Source: Corynebacterium falsenii
GTDB lineage: Bacteria > Actinomycetota > Actinomycetes > Mycobacteriales > Mycobacteriaceae
Assembly: GCA_001054945.1 (NCBI GenBank)
Contig: JVKJ01000002.1
Coordinates: 1-64,000 of the forward strand
Direction of reading: 5' to 3'
Length of the DNA stretch: 64,000 nucleotides
This document shows, in pieces, positions 1-9,059 of this stretch. Under the pieces are notes generated by a model. The model ran no database searches. It saw nothing but the letters and a program-made list of their open reading frames with translations, and was not told where the DNA came from. The position numbers and the translations under genes are program-made. Numbering within the stretch: position 1 is the first letter of the stretch; every line of letters begins with the position of its first letter.

Positions 1-1542
1 CATCAGGCGTCGGGATCGTCACACACGCATCGTTATCGTGAACCAACTCGCCAGGCTCACCATCCAACGACACCGCATTCGCCACACCAGGCAACTCCGG
101 ATTCGCACCCGAACCCTCCTGACACACCGACACAGCCTCCCACTGCTGCTTCGTCACATCAGACTTCGCCCGATACGTCGCCTGCACAGCAAACGTCTTC
201 GACTCACCAGCGCCCAACGGACCACCATCAGACACCACATACCGGCCCTGAGCATCCGGCGACACAGCCTGACCATCCACAGTCACCTTCACCAACTCAA
301 AACCATCCGGCACCTCCGGCGTATCCAACACCTGGCCAAACTCACCATCAACCTGCGACCGGTTATTCACCGTCACCGAATAATCAGCAACAAAATCCCC
401 CGACTGACCCACCGTCATCGCAGCATGATCAGCCTTCTTCACCACATCAAACTCAGCAGGTTCAGGCACGATGTTGAAAGTGGCGCTGGCCTCAGCTTCG
501 GAATAGATCGGTGGGAATGCCGACTCTGCACCAATGCTGAAGTCCCATTCGGGAGGAGTGTTCCAGTTCAGGCAATTTTGGTCAATAATGTCTTGCGAAA
601 TGATGAACCGTGTTCCGTCCTCAATCCAGTCCGTACCGGTCCAGTTCGAGGGATTATCATCAAACGGCCAATTCAGAGATTGCTGCCAGCGGTTCCCGGG
701 TGAAGCGTTCCTATCGGTGTTAGGAAAATATGCTGGCCGAGTGTCGTTGGGGCTGAACCGCATGCGCTGCCGCAACGAATTTGTAATGTCTTCGCCCCGG
801 GGAGAAATCGCTCTAAAGCCAGGTTGGTTTTGCGACATCACCAGATAGGGCCTGTTAGTCCCAAGCTTGAGATTCATGAGCCAGGCGCCGTAGCCGCCGC
901 CGTGATAGACAGCAGTGTTTTCAACTCGGAAAACGCACCTGTCTATCTGTTGCGCGTAGCTCGTGTTCGCTTCCCACGTAACCGGGGGTCAATGTTCACC
1001 TGAGTCTTTACCGAAGCAGGAGCTGCCTGCCCAGTTGCACCGGCATTTACCGTGCCAGGAAGCGTGGCTTCAAAACTGGGCGAACCACCAAGGTTTGAGT
1101 CGCCCGCAAATTCTAGAGTCCATACGCCTGATGCATCTTTATCTGCCCGCACCAGTGCACGCTGACGACCGTCGCTCCACTTAAAGTCTGAGGCTTGCGG
1201 AGCGCGATCCAGCGGCGCGTCCGCACTGGGAGTGAATTTGACGACCATCCCCAGGATGTCCGATTGCCCTGGCGCACCATTCCTGTTCGGGTTAGGAGCC
1301 TGAGCATTGCCCGTCACTGTGTACGTGATCTTTTCCCCTGGTTTCGCCTCCGATGGAGCAATTTGCACATTGGTGCCCACCTGCGCTGACGGCCCGTTGG
1401 GCTGACCATGGTCGGGAGCGAACTGCGCTGGAATATACCCAGCAGCTTCGGGCACGTTGACAAAGACGGCAGCTATAACGACCGCCAGCAACGCGGAAAG
1501 GTATTTTTTCCCCGCGCGATGGGGCTTGTAGATGCGATGCAC
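1..1542 (-). pseudogene. secreted adhesin-like surface protein, frameshifted and cut by the window edge
   Basis: A GTG start at 1542 follows an AGAAGG ribosome-binding site and opens a 199-residue frame. It has a signal peptide (basic N-terminus, then a hydrophobic stretch ending near NVPEAAG) and a beta-rich domain. The frame stops at 943, just after VNIDP. At a run of five C (coding strand; G run at 984-988) the reading continues without a stop in the next frame, from PPVTWEANT all the way to base 1. That continuation reads as a WxxN-rich domain followed by a DUF11/Sdr-like repeat domain (VVKKADHAAMTVGQSGDF onward). One extra C would restore a single open gene. It could be a true pseudogene, a phase-variable switch or a sequencing error. 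The C-terminal anchor, if any, lies outside the window. Confidence 0.75.
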
Positions 1543-1936
1543 GGCACCAGCCTTCTCTCAGTGGATTTTCATGAACCTTGTCATCCGTGAAGGTACATGC
1601 CGCTGCGGTAACCGTCAGACCGAAAGCTTGCCTATTTCATACAGGTTTTCCCCAGCTAGCTAATAAACAGCGGACATACCAGCATATATACACTCCACTG
1701 CAAAAGTATTCACCCATTAAACTTATTGCGACTTTCCGCAAGACGCTCAGGATTCATCGCAACAATGCTCGATTCCGCACAAAAATTTCCCACAATTGTT
1801 TATATAGATATAACTAGTTCCTGTGTGAGATTCAACCATTCTCTATGCGGCAGCTTTTGCTCGCCTCGATAATCTCCCCGCGTCCACAGTGACTTGCCCG
1901 CATCCCCCAAGAAGCTTGAGCCCCTAACAGCCAAGT
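1543..1936. other. intergenic region, AT-rich, no gene recognised
   Basis: About 390 bases lie between the adhesin start and the clpB terminator. The stretch 1620-1840 is visibly AT-rich compared with its surroundings. A short plus-strand frame at 1578-1817 shows no domain, ribosome-binding site or neighbour support, so I do not call it. The region probably holds the adhesin promoter. Confidence 0.5.
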
Positions 1937-1973
1937 ACCACCCAGCGGGAAACAACTGTCCCCGCTGGGTGGT
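1937..1973 (-). terminator. hairpin terminator downstream of clpB
   Basis: There is a perfect 13-bp inverted repeat (ACCACCCAGCGGG and its complement at 1937-1949 and 1961-1973) with an 11-nt loop, 24 bases past the clpB stop. It lacks a strong T tract on the minus strand, so termination efficiency is uncertain. Confidence 0.65.
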
Positions 1974-1996
1974 AGCTCAAAGTGGGAACGAGCCCA

Positions 1997-4588
1997 CTAT
2001 TCCGTGTCTCCCCCTCTCATGGCGCTGATACGCAGTGCATCTTCGTCCCCGCCTGGCGCATCAACGTGCACCGTATCTCCGTCGCGAACTTCGCCAGACA
2101 GGAGCTTCTTGGCGAGTGCATCACCAATGGACTTCTGAATCAGCCGGCGCAATGGTCGGGCACCGAAGGCTGGATCGTAACCGCGCTCAGCCAGCCACCC
2201 CTTCGCGTCCTTGGAAACGTCCAGGGTCAGGCGACGAGCGGAGAGACGCTCGGCCAAGCCGTGAATCTGAATATCGACGATCTTCTCCAGCTGCTCCTCA
2301 CTCAGAGACTTGAAGATCAACACATCATCCAAGCGGTTGATGAACTCGGGCTTGAACGCGGCTTTAACTGCGTCCATGACCTGCTCATCGGTCCCGCCAG
2401 CGCCCAGGTTTGACGTCAGGATCAACAGCGTGTTGCGGAAGTCCACAGTCCTTCCCTGTCCATCGGTCAGCCGGCCCTCGTCCAACACCTGCAACAGGAT
2501 GTCGAAAACATCTGGATGCGCCTTTTCAACCTCGTCGAACAGCACCACCGTGTACGGACGGCGGCGAACCGCTTCGGTCAGCTGGCCGCCAGCGTCATAG
2601 CCCACGTACCCCGGAGGAGCACCAACCAAGCGAGCTACCGAGTGCTTCTCACCAAACTCTGACATGTCGATGCGCACCATGGCGTGCTCGTCATCGAACA
2701 TGAAGTCTGCGAGAGCCTTCGCCAACTCGGTCTTGCCCACACCGGTGGGACCGAGGAACAAGAATGAACCGGTGGGCCTATTCGGATCAGCCACCCCGGC
2801 GCGAGCGCGCCGTACCGCATCGGAGACAGCAACCACGGCCTTCTCTTGGCCGACCACACGGCTAGCCAAAACGTTTTCCATGTTGAGCAGCTTCTCGGAC
2901 TCACCCTGCAGCATCTTCCCAGCAGGAACGCCAGTCCAGGCGCTGACTACGTCGGCGATTGTGTCCGGAGTGACCTCCTCGGTGAGCATGACATCGCCAC
3001 CGTTGTTCTCCTGTTGCTTAGCGACGGTCTCTTCAGCCTCTTCAAGACGCTTCTCGACTCCGGGGATCCGGCCGTACCGAAGTTCTGCAACCTTTGCGAA
3101 GTCTCCCTCACGCTCGGCAATCTCGGATTCGCGCCGCAACTCATCCAGCTCTTCCTTCACTGATCGAACTGCGTCGATGCCCGACTTTTCGTTCTCCCAT
3201 CGTGCGGTGAGCCCGGCCAGCTTCTCCTTCTCATCGGCCAATTCGGAACGCAGGCGTTCCAAACGCTCCTTGGAGGCCTCGTCAGTCTCCTTAGCCAGCG
3301 CCATCTCCTCGATCTCCAACCGGCGCACCACGCGCTCCACGTTGTCGATCTCCTCCGGCCGGCTATCGATCTCCATCCGCAGCCGGGAGGCTGCTTCATC
3401 GACGAGGTCAATAGCCTTATCCGGCAGGAACCGGCTCGTAATATAACGATCCGACAGGCTGGCAGCAGCCACCAGTGCCGAGTCTTGGATCCGAACACCG
3501 TGGTGAACCTCGTAGCGCTCTTTCAGACCACGCAGAATGCCTATCGTGTCCTCCGGGGTGGGTTCGCCCACATAAACCTGCTGGAATCGGCGCTCAAGCG
3601 CGGCGTCCTTCTCGATGTACTTCCGGTATTCGTCCAGAGTCGTCGCACCGACCAGGCGCAGCTCGCCCCGAGCCAGCAGTGGCTTAATCATGTTGCCCGC
3701 GTCCATTGCAGACTCTCCACCAGCGCCCGCACCCACAATTGTGTGCAGCTCGTCAATGAAGGTCACAACCTCACCCTCGGCCTCGCGGATCTCGTCCAAC
3801 ACAGCCTTCAGGCGCTCCTCAAACTCACCGCGGTACTTCGCACCGGCGATCATGGACCCCAGGTCCAGGCTGATGAGAGTCTTGCCACGCAGAGATTCCG
3901 GCACGTCGCCAGCCACGATGCGTCGTGCCAGCCCTTCCACGATTGCAGTCTTGCCCACACCGGGCTCACCGATGAGTACCGGGTTGTTCTTCGTACGGCG
4001 GGAAAGAACTTGGATGACGCGTCGGATCTCCTGGTCGCGACCGATCACCGGGTCGATCTTCCCCTCTCGAGCGCGGGCAGTGAGGTCCGTCGAGTACTTC
4101 TCCAGCGCCTGGAACTGCCCCTCGGGCTCTTCCGAGGTCACCTTGCGATTTCCGCGGACCGATTCGAAAGCGCCGCGCAGCGCCTCATAGGTTCCTCCAA
4201 GATTCTGCAGCAGCCGAGCGGCATCGTCATCACCTTTGGCGATCCCCGCGAGCAGCACCTCAGTGGATACATAGGCATCCCCGATCTCTTGGGCCAGCTC
4301 CTGCGCCGCCGTCATCGCGTTCAGAGCGTCGCGGTTGAACTGGGGGTTGGCCATGTTGGAGCCACTGGCCGATGGATAGCTATCCACCAGCGATTTCGCT
4401 TGAGCCAGCACGCTCGGAGCATTAACTCCAGCGGCTGTGAGTACAGGCAGCGCAATGGAATCCTCCTGTTCCAGTAGCGCTGTCAGCAGGTGAGCGGGCC
4501 GGATGTCCGGGTTGCCCTTGGCGGAGGCATCCTGCAGTGCGGACTGCATCGCCGCACGCGTCATTGTCGTTGGGGTGAAGTTACTCAT
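1997..4588 (-). CDS. clpB: ClpB disaggregase (Hsp100 AAA+ chaperone)
   Basis: This is an 863-residue ATP-dependent protein disaggregase that works with DnaK/DnaJ/GrpE in the cytoplasm to rescue aggregated proteins. It has an N-terminal Clp repeat domain, a first AAA+ module with Walker [10 protein letters not shown], a long coiled-coil middle domain rich in Glu/Arg, a second AAA+ module with Walker [10 protein letters not shown], and a C-terminal D2-small domain ([11 protein letters not shown]). I chose the ATG at 4588 ([13 protein letters not shown]) because GGGAGG lies about 9 nt before it and the family begins here; the frame stays open upstream to 4696 but that part is not ClpB-like. Two HAIR operators upstream indicate HspR repression. 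Length is normal for the family. Confidence 0.97.
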   Translation of the reverse strand: MSNFTPTTMTRAAMQSALQDASAKGNPDIRPAHLLTALLEQEDSIALPVLTAAGVNAPSVLAQAKSLVDSYPSASGSNMANPQFNRDALNAMTAAQELAQEIGDAYVSTEVLLAGIAKGDDDAARLLQNLGGTYEALRGAFESVRGNRKVTSEEPEGQFQALEKYSTDLTARAREGKIDPVIGRDQEIRRVIQVLSRRTKNNPVLIGEPGVGKTAIVEGLARRIVAGDVPESLRGKTLISLDLGSMIAGAKYRGEFEERLKAVLDEIREAEGEVVTFIDELHTIVGAGAGGESAMDAGNMIKPLLARGELRLVGATTLDEYRKYIEKDAALERRFQQVYVGEPTPEDTIGILRGLKERYEVHHGVRIQDSALVAAASLSDRYITSRFLPDKAIDLVDEAASRLRMEIDSRPEEIDNVERVVRRLEIEEMALAKETDEASKERLERLRSELADEKEKLAGLTARWENEKSGIDAVRSVKEELDELRRESEIAEREGDFAKVAELRYGRIPGVEKRLEEAEETVAKQQENNGGDVMLTEEVTPDTIADVVSAWTGVPAGKMLQGESEKLLNMENVLASRVVGQEKAVVAVSDAVRRARAGVADPNRPTGSFLFLGPTGVGKTELAKALADFMFDDEHAMVRIDMSEFGEKHSVARLVGAPPGYVGYDAGGQLTEAVRRRPYTVVLFDEVEKAHPDVFDILLQVLDEGRLTDGQGRTVDFRNTLLILTSNLGAGGTDEQVMDAVKAAFKPEFINRLDDVLIFKSLSEEQLEKIVDIQIHGLAERLSARRLTLDVSKDAKGWLAERGYDPAFGARPLRRLIQKSIGDALAKKLLSGEVRDGDTVHVDAPGGDEDALRISAMRGGDTE

Positions 4589-4681
4589 GGTGTCGTGTTC
4601 CTCCCACGTGATGTTGAGCCAATCGGCAGTGCTTCTTGGCCACATTCCTGCGACAGCCGCGAGGCACTCAGCCGAGTGTAG

Positions 4682-4700
4682 TTGAGTACATCTCACTCAA
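4682..4700 (-). promoter_or_regulatory. HAIR operator 1 for HspR, upstream of clpB
   Basis: TTGAGT-N7-ACTCAA, a perfect 6+6 inverted repeat with the 7-nt spacer of the known HspR-associated inverted repeat. It sits about 95 bases before the clpB start, in the clpB/oxidoreductase divergent region. A TACACT hexamer directly beside it could be a -10 element. Confidence 0.85.
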
Positions 4701-4711
4701 CCACCCTCAAG

Positions 4712-4730
4712 TTGAGCGTATTCCACTCAA
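4712..4730 (-). promoter_or_regulatory. HAIR operator 2 for HspR, upstream of clpB
   Basis: TTGAGC-N7-ACTCAA, one mismatch from a perfect HAIR. Its centre is 30 bases from the centre of operator 1, so the two sites lie roughly on the same face of the helix (about three turns). Confidence 0.75.
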
Positions 4731-4888
4731 CCCAAAGTTTTTCATAATTTTTGGGGACGCCACGCCAAACCCCTCGCTCCACCACGCCATAACTTGCCAA
4801 CTTCCCGGATCCGACCGTGCAGAAGTGCAACAATGAGTCGAGAATCTGTGACGGAGCACCACACGTGAGTAGGGAGGTCACCGCGACG

Positions 4889-6076
4889 ATGGGCAGGCAT
4901 GCCAAGATGCAGGATTCCTCCCTGGACCACGCCCTAGAGCAGGCCCTGGAGCGATGGGCAGCCCTGCTACCCCGCGTGTGCCAGCGATTCACTGACAGCG
5001 CCCCTGCCCCAGCAGAAGTTCAGCGACCTCACACTGTCGACAGGCCCGCACCCGCTCCTAGCTCGAGGTGGCAGGAGCGCGTCACCATCGACGACCATTT
5101 ACTGAACTCGACATTGACGTACCTGCGACGTGGTACCTCGGGCACGCCGGAGTTCGATGACGAACGCACCCAGTTCCTCCTGGCATTGGGACGGGATTTT
5201 CGAAAATTCGGCGCCGAAGCGGAGCACTACCCGCACTTGGCACAATCCATTCGTCAATCCCTATGCGAACTCACCGGAGGTAGCCCCGGCGCGGCAGAGC
5301 TGGGGGAGCTGGTGGATCTCGCCTGCCATTTGATGGCTTTGGGCGCAGACAACGATGCCGAATCTGGGCGCCCCGCCACAGTTCACGCCACGGTGCTGCA
5401 AGTCGATCGGCGCAGCCCGGACGTGACCGTCGTCCGCCTCCAGATGGACCCACCCACCCCTTGGTGGTCCGGACAGTTCATCGAGGCTCAGACCCCCTAC
5501 ACCCCACACGCCTGGCGCTATTACTCCCCTGCCATCCCCTTCAACCCGGATGGCTTGGCGGAGTTGCACATCCGAGCAGTCGGAGAATCGTCCCGCGCCA
5601 TCGCAGAGCAGGCGAACAAGGGAGATGTGTGGATCATTGGGGCCTCTTATGGCCACATCCGCGCCAGCGGGGAGCGACCTGTCGTGATGATCGCGGGGTC
5701 CACCGGGCTCGCTCCACTCCGGGCCCTCATCCTGGACCTTTCCCTCCTGCCCGATCCACCGCGTGTCCGTCTGTTTTGGGGCGCCCGGACGACCGCAGGT
5801 TTGTACGAATTAGACAGCCTCATGGGCATGGCGTCCGCCTGGCCGTGGCTCGAGGTAGTGGCGATTTCAGAGCATCTCGAAAGGGACGCGAGCCCATCCC
5901 ATCCTGTTCGCACGGGCACGGCCGTCGAGGTTGCATGCAATGAACTCGCCGCCGAGGACAACCTTGAGCACACAGAGATCCTCGTAGCCGGCAATCGTCA
6001 CATGATCGCGAATGCTGCTCGCGCGCTGCTGGATTTGGGCGCGAACCCGGATCTCCTGCGGTTCGACCAGCATTAA
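4889..6076 (+). CDS. flavohemoglobin-like FAD/NAD(P)H oxidoreductase
   Basis: A 395-residue protein encoded divergently from clpB, the same neighbourhood as M. tuberculosis Rv0385. The C-terminal two thirds form a ferredoxin-reductase module: a FAD motif RYYSPA, an NAD(P)H-binding motif AGSTGLAPLR, and a terminal AGNRHMI segment. The N-terminal 130 residues look like a reduced globin domain: GRDFRKFGAEAEHYP (about residues 101-115) aligns with the proximal-histidine segment of flavohemoglobins. However, the expected proximal His position is Phe104. Heme binding is therefore doubtful. The ATG at 4889 is chosen because AGGGAGG lies 11 nt upstream; the frame is open from 4817. The electron acceptor is unknown. 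Confidence 0.8.
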   Translation: MGRHAKMQDSSLDHALEQALERWAALLPRVCQRFTDSAPAPAEVQRPHTVDRPAPAPSSRWQERVTIDDHLLNSTLTYLRRGTSGTPEFDDERTQFLLALGRDFRKFGAEAEHYPHLAQSIRQSLCELTGGSPGAAELGELVDLACHLMALGADNDAESGRPATVHATVLQVDRRSPDVTVVRLQMDPPTPWWSGQFIEAQTPYTPHAWRYYSPAIPFNPDGLAELHIRAVGESSRAIAEQANKGDVWIIGASYGHIRASGERPVVMIAGSTGLAPLRALILDLSLLPDPPRVRLFWGARTTAGLYELDSLMGMASAWPWLEVVAISEHLERDASPSHPVRTGTAVEVACNELAAEDNLEHTEILVAGNRHMIANAARALLDLGANPDLLRFDQH

Positions 6077-6103
6077 CGCTCTCCGAGCCGCGCTCCAGAG
6101 ACC

Positions 6104-7018
6104 TTAGTGTCCGTCTTCAGCCTGCTTCTGCTCGGCTTCCGCCGTGAGCTCGAAATCCTGCTGATGCCCCTTCCGCAGTGGCAGCACGTTCCGGAACTTG
6201 TCCACTTGATTGGGATCGATATCCACGGTCAGGACCTGCGCCGCGTACCCGGTCTCAGCCAGGCGCGCGCCGTTCGGCCCGATGATCACGCTATGCCCAA
6301 TCCCCGTCGGGCCGTCAGCGTGGCCATAGCGATCTGGCCCACCCGGGCGAGCCATGCTGGCACCCACCAGGTAGCTAGTGGAATCCAGCGCGCGGGCAGC
6401 AGTGAGGACCTTCCACTGATCCAGCTTCCCGGGACCATCGGACCAGCTAGTGGGAACCACCATGACTTTGGCCCCTTGCTCTGCCAGGGCAATGAAATGC
6501 CCAGGGAAACGAACATCAAAACAGGTGGCCAAGCCGATCGTCACCCCGCCCACGTCAAAGGTCACGCGCTCTTTCCCCGGCCGAGTAGTGTCCGACTCGC
6601 GGTAGCCAAACGCGTCATACACGTGGATCTTGTTGTAATGGGTCACCATATCCGGTCCCGCCGCAAGCAGAGTGTTGTTCACGCGCCGGAACTTGTTGGC
6701 TTCGCCGGCATCCTCCGGTGCTTCGGTGGAGAGCTTCCCATTGGGCAGCCGGTAGACGGTGTCAGCCGGAGTGAACATGCCCACCACGGCCACGATTCCG
6801 TTCTCCTGGGCCGTCTCAATCACCGCCCGGGCGAAGGGCCCGTCAAGAGGCTGGGCGACCATGTCCAGCCGCCCCGCATCGAAGGGAAACATCGCCGCTT
6901 CGGGGAATACGACGAGGTCAGCTCCGTTGGATGCGGAAGCTGCAATGTACTTGCGGATGCGAGCCAAATTCGCGTCCACATCGGGCTCTGCACTCATTTG
7001 AATTACGGCGATGCGCAT
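6104..7018 (-). CDS. nitrilase-superfamily carbon-nitrogen hydrolase
   Basis: A 304-residue cytoplasmic amidase-type enzyme. The Glu-Lys-Cys triad is visible as E40 (VVFPEAAM), K130 (HYNKIHVYDAFGYRES) and C166 (ATCFDVRFP). The YNKIH.YDAFGYRES pattern places it with the omega-amidase/Nit-like branch rather than true nitrilases. The natural substrate cannot be read from sequence; deaminated glutathione or omega-amides are plausible from family knowledge. It is convergent with the flavohemoglobin-like gene (27-base gap) and divergent from the next pair. The ATG start is preceded by TACCCT seven bases upstream, suggesting a leaderless mRNA. Confidence 0.88.
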   Translation of the reverse strand: MRIAVIQMSAEPDVDANLARIRKYIAASASNGADLVVFPEAAMFPFDAGRLDMVAQPLDGPFARAVIETAQENGIVAVVGMFTPADTVYRLPNGKLSTEAPEDAGEANKFRRVNNTLLAAGPDMVTHYNKIHVYDAFGYRESDTTRPGKERVTFDVGGVTIGLATCFDVRFPGHFIALAEQGAKVMVVPTSWSDGPGKLDQWKVLTAARALDSTSYLVGASMARPGGPDRYGHADGPTGIGHSVIIGPNGARLAETGYAAQVLTVDIDPNQVDKFRNVLPLRKGHQQDFELTAEAEQKQAEDGH

Positions 7019-7025
7019 GTTTCCC

Positions 7026-7031
7026 AGGGTA
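7026..7031 (-). promoter_or_regulatory. -10 hexamer TACCCT, leaderless start of the nitrilase-family gene
   Basis: TACCCT-N7-ATG on the minus strand. The spacing puts transcription start at or next to the start codon at 7018. Confidence 0.5.
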
Positions 7032-7178
7032 ACCGTTCCCCGCCCTCAGCGTGAGTGCACATGCGTATGCACCCGGCACTCCCGCAGCGCAAGGTGCGCG
7101 CGCTGGTCCCTGTGGACAACGCGGAAGTATCCACAGCCGTGCCTCATCGCCCCCTTTTAGGACGCCATCACTTCGCAT

Positions 7179-7184
7179 TATCTT
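7179..7184 (+). promoter_or_regulatory. -10 hexamer TATCTT, leaderless start of the WxG/DUF1023 operon
   Basis: TATCTT-N7-ATG before the gene at 7192. It supports that ATG over the upstream in-frame starts. Confidence 0.5.
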
Positions 7185-7191
7185 CCCCGTC

Positions 7192-7530
7192 ATGACCACG
7201 CCTCAGAGCCACAGACTTTCACCGCTGCCACAGCACTACCCCGAACTGTATGGCCTCGACACGTTCACCATCGATGTACCGGCGGTCGCTAGGAGTGGAA
7301 ACGATGTTTCCACTGAGGCCGCCATGGTGGAGGCAGCAGCCCAGGAGCTGAGCCACGTCGCGGCTCCCCTTACGCCGGGTGGACAATGGCACGCGTCCTT
7401 GCGTCACGGTCAGCAGCACGTCACCAACGCACTGAGCGGGCATGCCCGTAACCTACAGATCTTGATGGGGGATCTGCATTCCTTCCTGGCTGCAGTGGAG
7501 CGAAGTGATCAGGAGCTGATTCGTGACTAG
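7192..7530 (+). CDS. small helical protein upstream of a DUF1023 hydrolase
   Basis: A 112-residue protein of unknown function. From about residue 40 on it is strongly helix-forming (EAAMVEAAAQELSHVAAPL, QQHVTNALSGHARNLQILMGDLHSFLAAVERSDQ) and has no signal peptide, which resembles ESX/WXG100-type partners. Its stop overlaps the GTG start of the following hydrolase by 8 bases, so the two are translationally coupled. By analogy with actinobacterial WXG-DUF1023 pairs it may form a helical hairpin that joins the N-terminal WxG domain of its neighbour. That pairing is inference. A canonical WxG is not evident in this protein. Confidence 0.7.
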   Translation: MTTPQSHRLSPLPQHYPELYGLDTFTIDVPAVARSGNDVSTEAAMVEAAAQELSHVAAPLTPGGQWHASLRHGQQHVTNALSGHARNLQILMGDLHSFLAAVERSDQELIRD

Positions 7531-8920
7531 CTCCGCCTTCACCACATCCGTGGTCCCGTCTTCGACATCGCTATCGCCTTTTGCCGAACAACCTAAGATT
7601 GGCCATCAACCACAACAGGTCACGGTCGATGCCGTCGTGCAGTGTCCGGTCGACGGCATCGACGCAGTCGCAACCGCGTGGCAAGAGGCCGGTCGGCACC
7701 TGCAGCAAAATTCTGAGCTCATCCGCGCGCAGCGCTTTCCCGACTGGAATGGCACCTCCAAGGAAGCCATGCTGCACGCCATCGATGCGTCCATAAATCC
7801 CATTGACGCCCTGGCTCTCGCCTCGAGTGGGGTGAGTGTCATCAGCCGCGTGCTCCACCGGGTGGTCGCCATGGCCCAGTCAGTAGTCTCTATAGCAGTG
7901 AGCTTTGCGAGGTCACTGGCTATGCAGGTTTCTCCTACCGGCGTGGTCACTCCGGGGCTCATGGTGAGCCTTGCTACCGGCGGTACCCTCCAGTCCGTGC
8001 TGACTTCTCTCGCTGCACTGCTCACCCAGACCTTGCAGTCGATACTCCGCCTGGTTGGCACCACGGACACGGTGGCTAGCTCGGCCGTCGCCACGCTGAC
8101 TCGCACGGATCCGCCAGCTGCTGCCCTGCCGTGGACCGGGGCGGCGTCCACACTCGGAAGCGAAACCGTGCACTCCCCTGACGGTCCTGTCGTGACGGTG
8201 GGGAACGTGGACTCGGCAGAGCACATCATCACGTTGGTCAGCGGTGTGGGCAGCAGTGCAGGATGGTCGACGGATCGGACGGAGGCATGGGCTAAGGAGC
8301 TGGTCGTTAGGGCGAAGTCGGAGGGGAGGGACGTGGCCGTGGTGGCGTGGCACGGGTACAGAGCTCCGAATAGCGTGCCTGCGGCCATTGACGGTCGCCC
8401 AGCGACAAGCGCAGCGACAGGTTTGCGTGAATTCCAGCGCGAACTGCGAATGCGGAACCCCAGAGCCACGCTGAACCTGGTGGGTTACAGTTACGGGTCG
8501 GTGGTCGTCGGCGAAGCTTCCTCGGGCAACGCGGACAGCGCACCAGAATCAGAGCGGGGCGTGGAGGCCGATCAACTGATTTTCCTGGGGAGCCCCGGTG
8601 TTCATGCCGAACGCAGTGCAGATCTGTGGCTCGGCGGGCGGCGAGCCGAGCCAGAAGAGGTCACGTCCGTTCACGTCCCGGGGGATCTTATTTCTTTCAC
8701 CACGTCCCCGCACGCAGGGGTGCACGGACCAAACCCGTCAGCACCCGAGTTTTCGGCGGGAGAAGGTGAGGAAGGGGGTTCGTGGACCGGACGGGCATGG
8801 AAACGGGCTCAAGATGTGTATCTAGTGCTGCGCGGGGAACACAACGCACACAGTTCGTACAGTGCTGACCCGAGGGCAACGGAAGCCATACTCCGACCGC
8901 TGATAAGGAAGCGCGGGTAG
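7523..8920 (+). CDS. DUF1023 alpha/beta hydrolase with WxG-type N-terminal domain
   Basis: A 465-residue protein. Residues 30-130 are helical and carry a WNG (75-77) in FPDWNGTSKEAML, the turn motif of WXG100-like domains. The C-terminal half is a DUF1023 alpha/beta hydrolase with strand TLVSGVG, AWHGYRAP, and the nucleophile elbow GYSYGS (321-326, Ser323). The substrate is unknown; family members are annotated as lipases or esterases, and some are linked to type VII secretion. I chose the GTG at 7523 because AGGAG lies 7 nt upstream, inside the preceding gene. No signal peptide is seen. Confidence 0.82.
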   Translation: MTSSAFTTSVVPSSTSLSPFAEQPKIGHQPQQVTVDAVVQCPVDGIDAVATAWQEAGRHLQQNSELIRAQRFPDWNGTSKEAMLHAIDASINPIDALALASSGVSVISRVLHRVVAMAQSVVSIAVSFARSLAMQVSPTGVVTPGLMVSLATGGTLQSVLTSLAALLTQTLQSILRLVGTTDTVASSAVATLTRTDPPAAALPWTGAASTLGSETVHSPDGPVVTVGNVDSAEHIITLVSGVGSSAGWSTDRTEAWAKELVVRAKSEGRDVAVVAWHGYRAPNSVPAAIDGRPATSAATGLREFQRELRMRNPRATLNLVGYSYGSVVVGEASSGNADSAPESERGVEADQLIFLGSPGVHAERSADLWLGGRRAEPEEVTSVHVPGDLISFTTSPHAGVHGPNPSAPEFSAGEGEEGGSWTGRAWKRAQDVYLVLRGEHNAHSSYSADPRATEAILRPLIRKRG

Positions 8921-9059
8921 GGGGAAGACGCGAGAGCCCACAATGGAGCCGCGACCCCTTTGCCTCCGAAATCGCCCGCTGGGAAAACTTTCGTTGCACG
9001 TCAACCAATGGACACCTTTGGGAAACCTGTCGTTTTCCTGCACATCAGATCATTCACGC

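Noticed and set aside
38..703. A 221-codon plus-strand frame rich in His/Arg/Leu at the left edge
   Set aside because: The opposite strand gives a clear DUF11-like surface protein; the His/Arg bias is the mirror of its GTG/GAT/GGT codons.
1578..1817. Plus-strand 79-codon frame in the AT-rich gap
   Set aside because: No ribosome-binding site, no motif, and it overlaps the probable adhesin promoter.
3485..4477. A 330-codon plus-strand frame opposite clpB
   Set aside because: Shadow of the AAA+ region of clpB.
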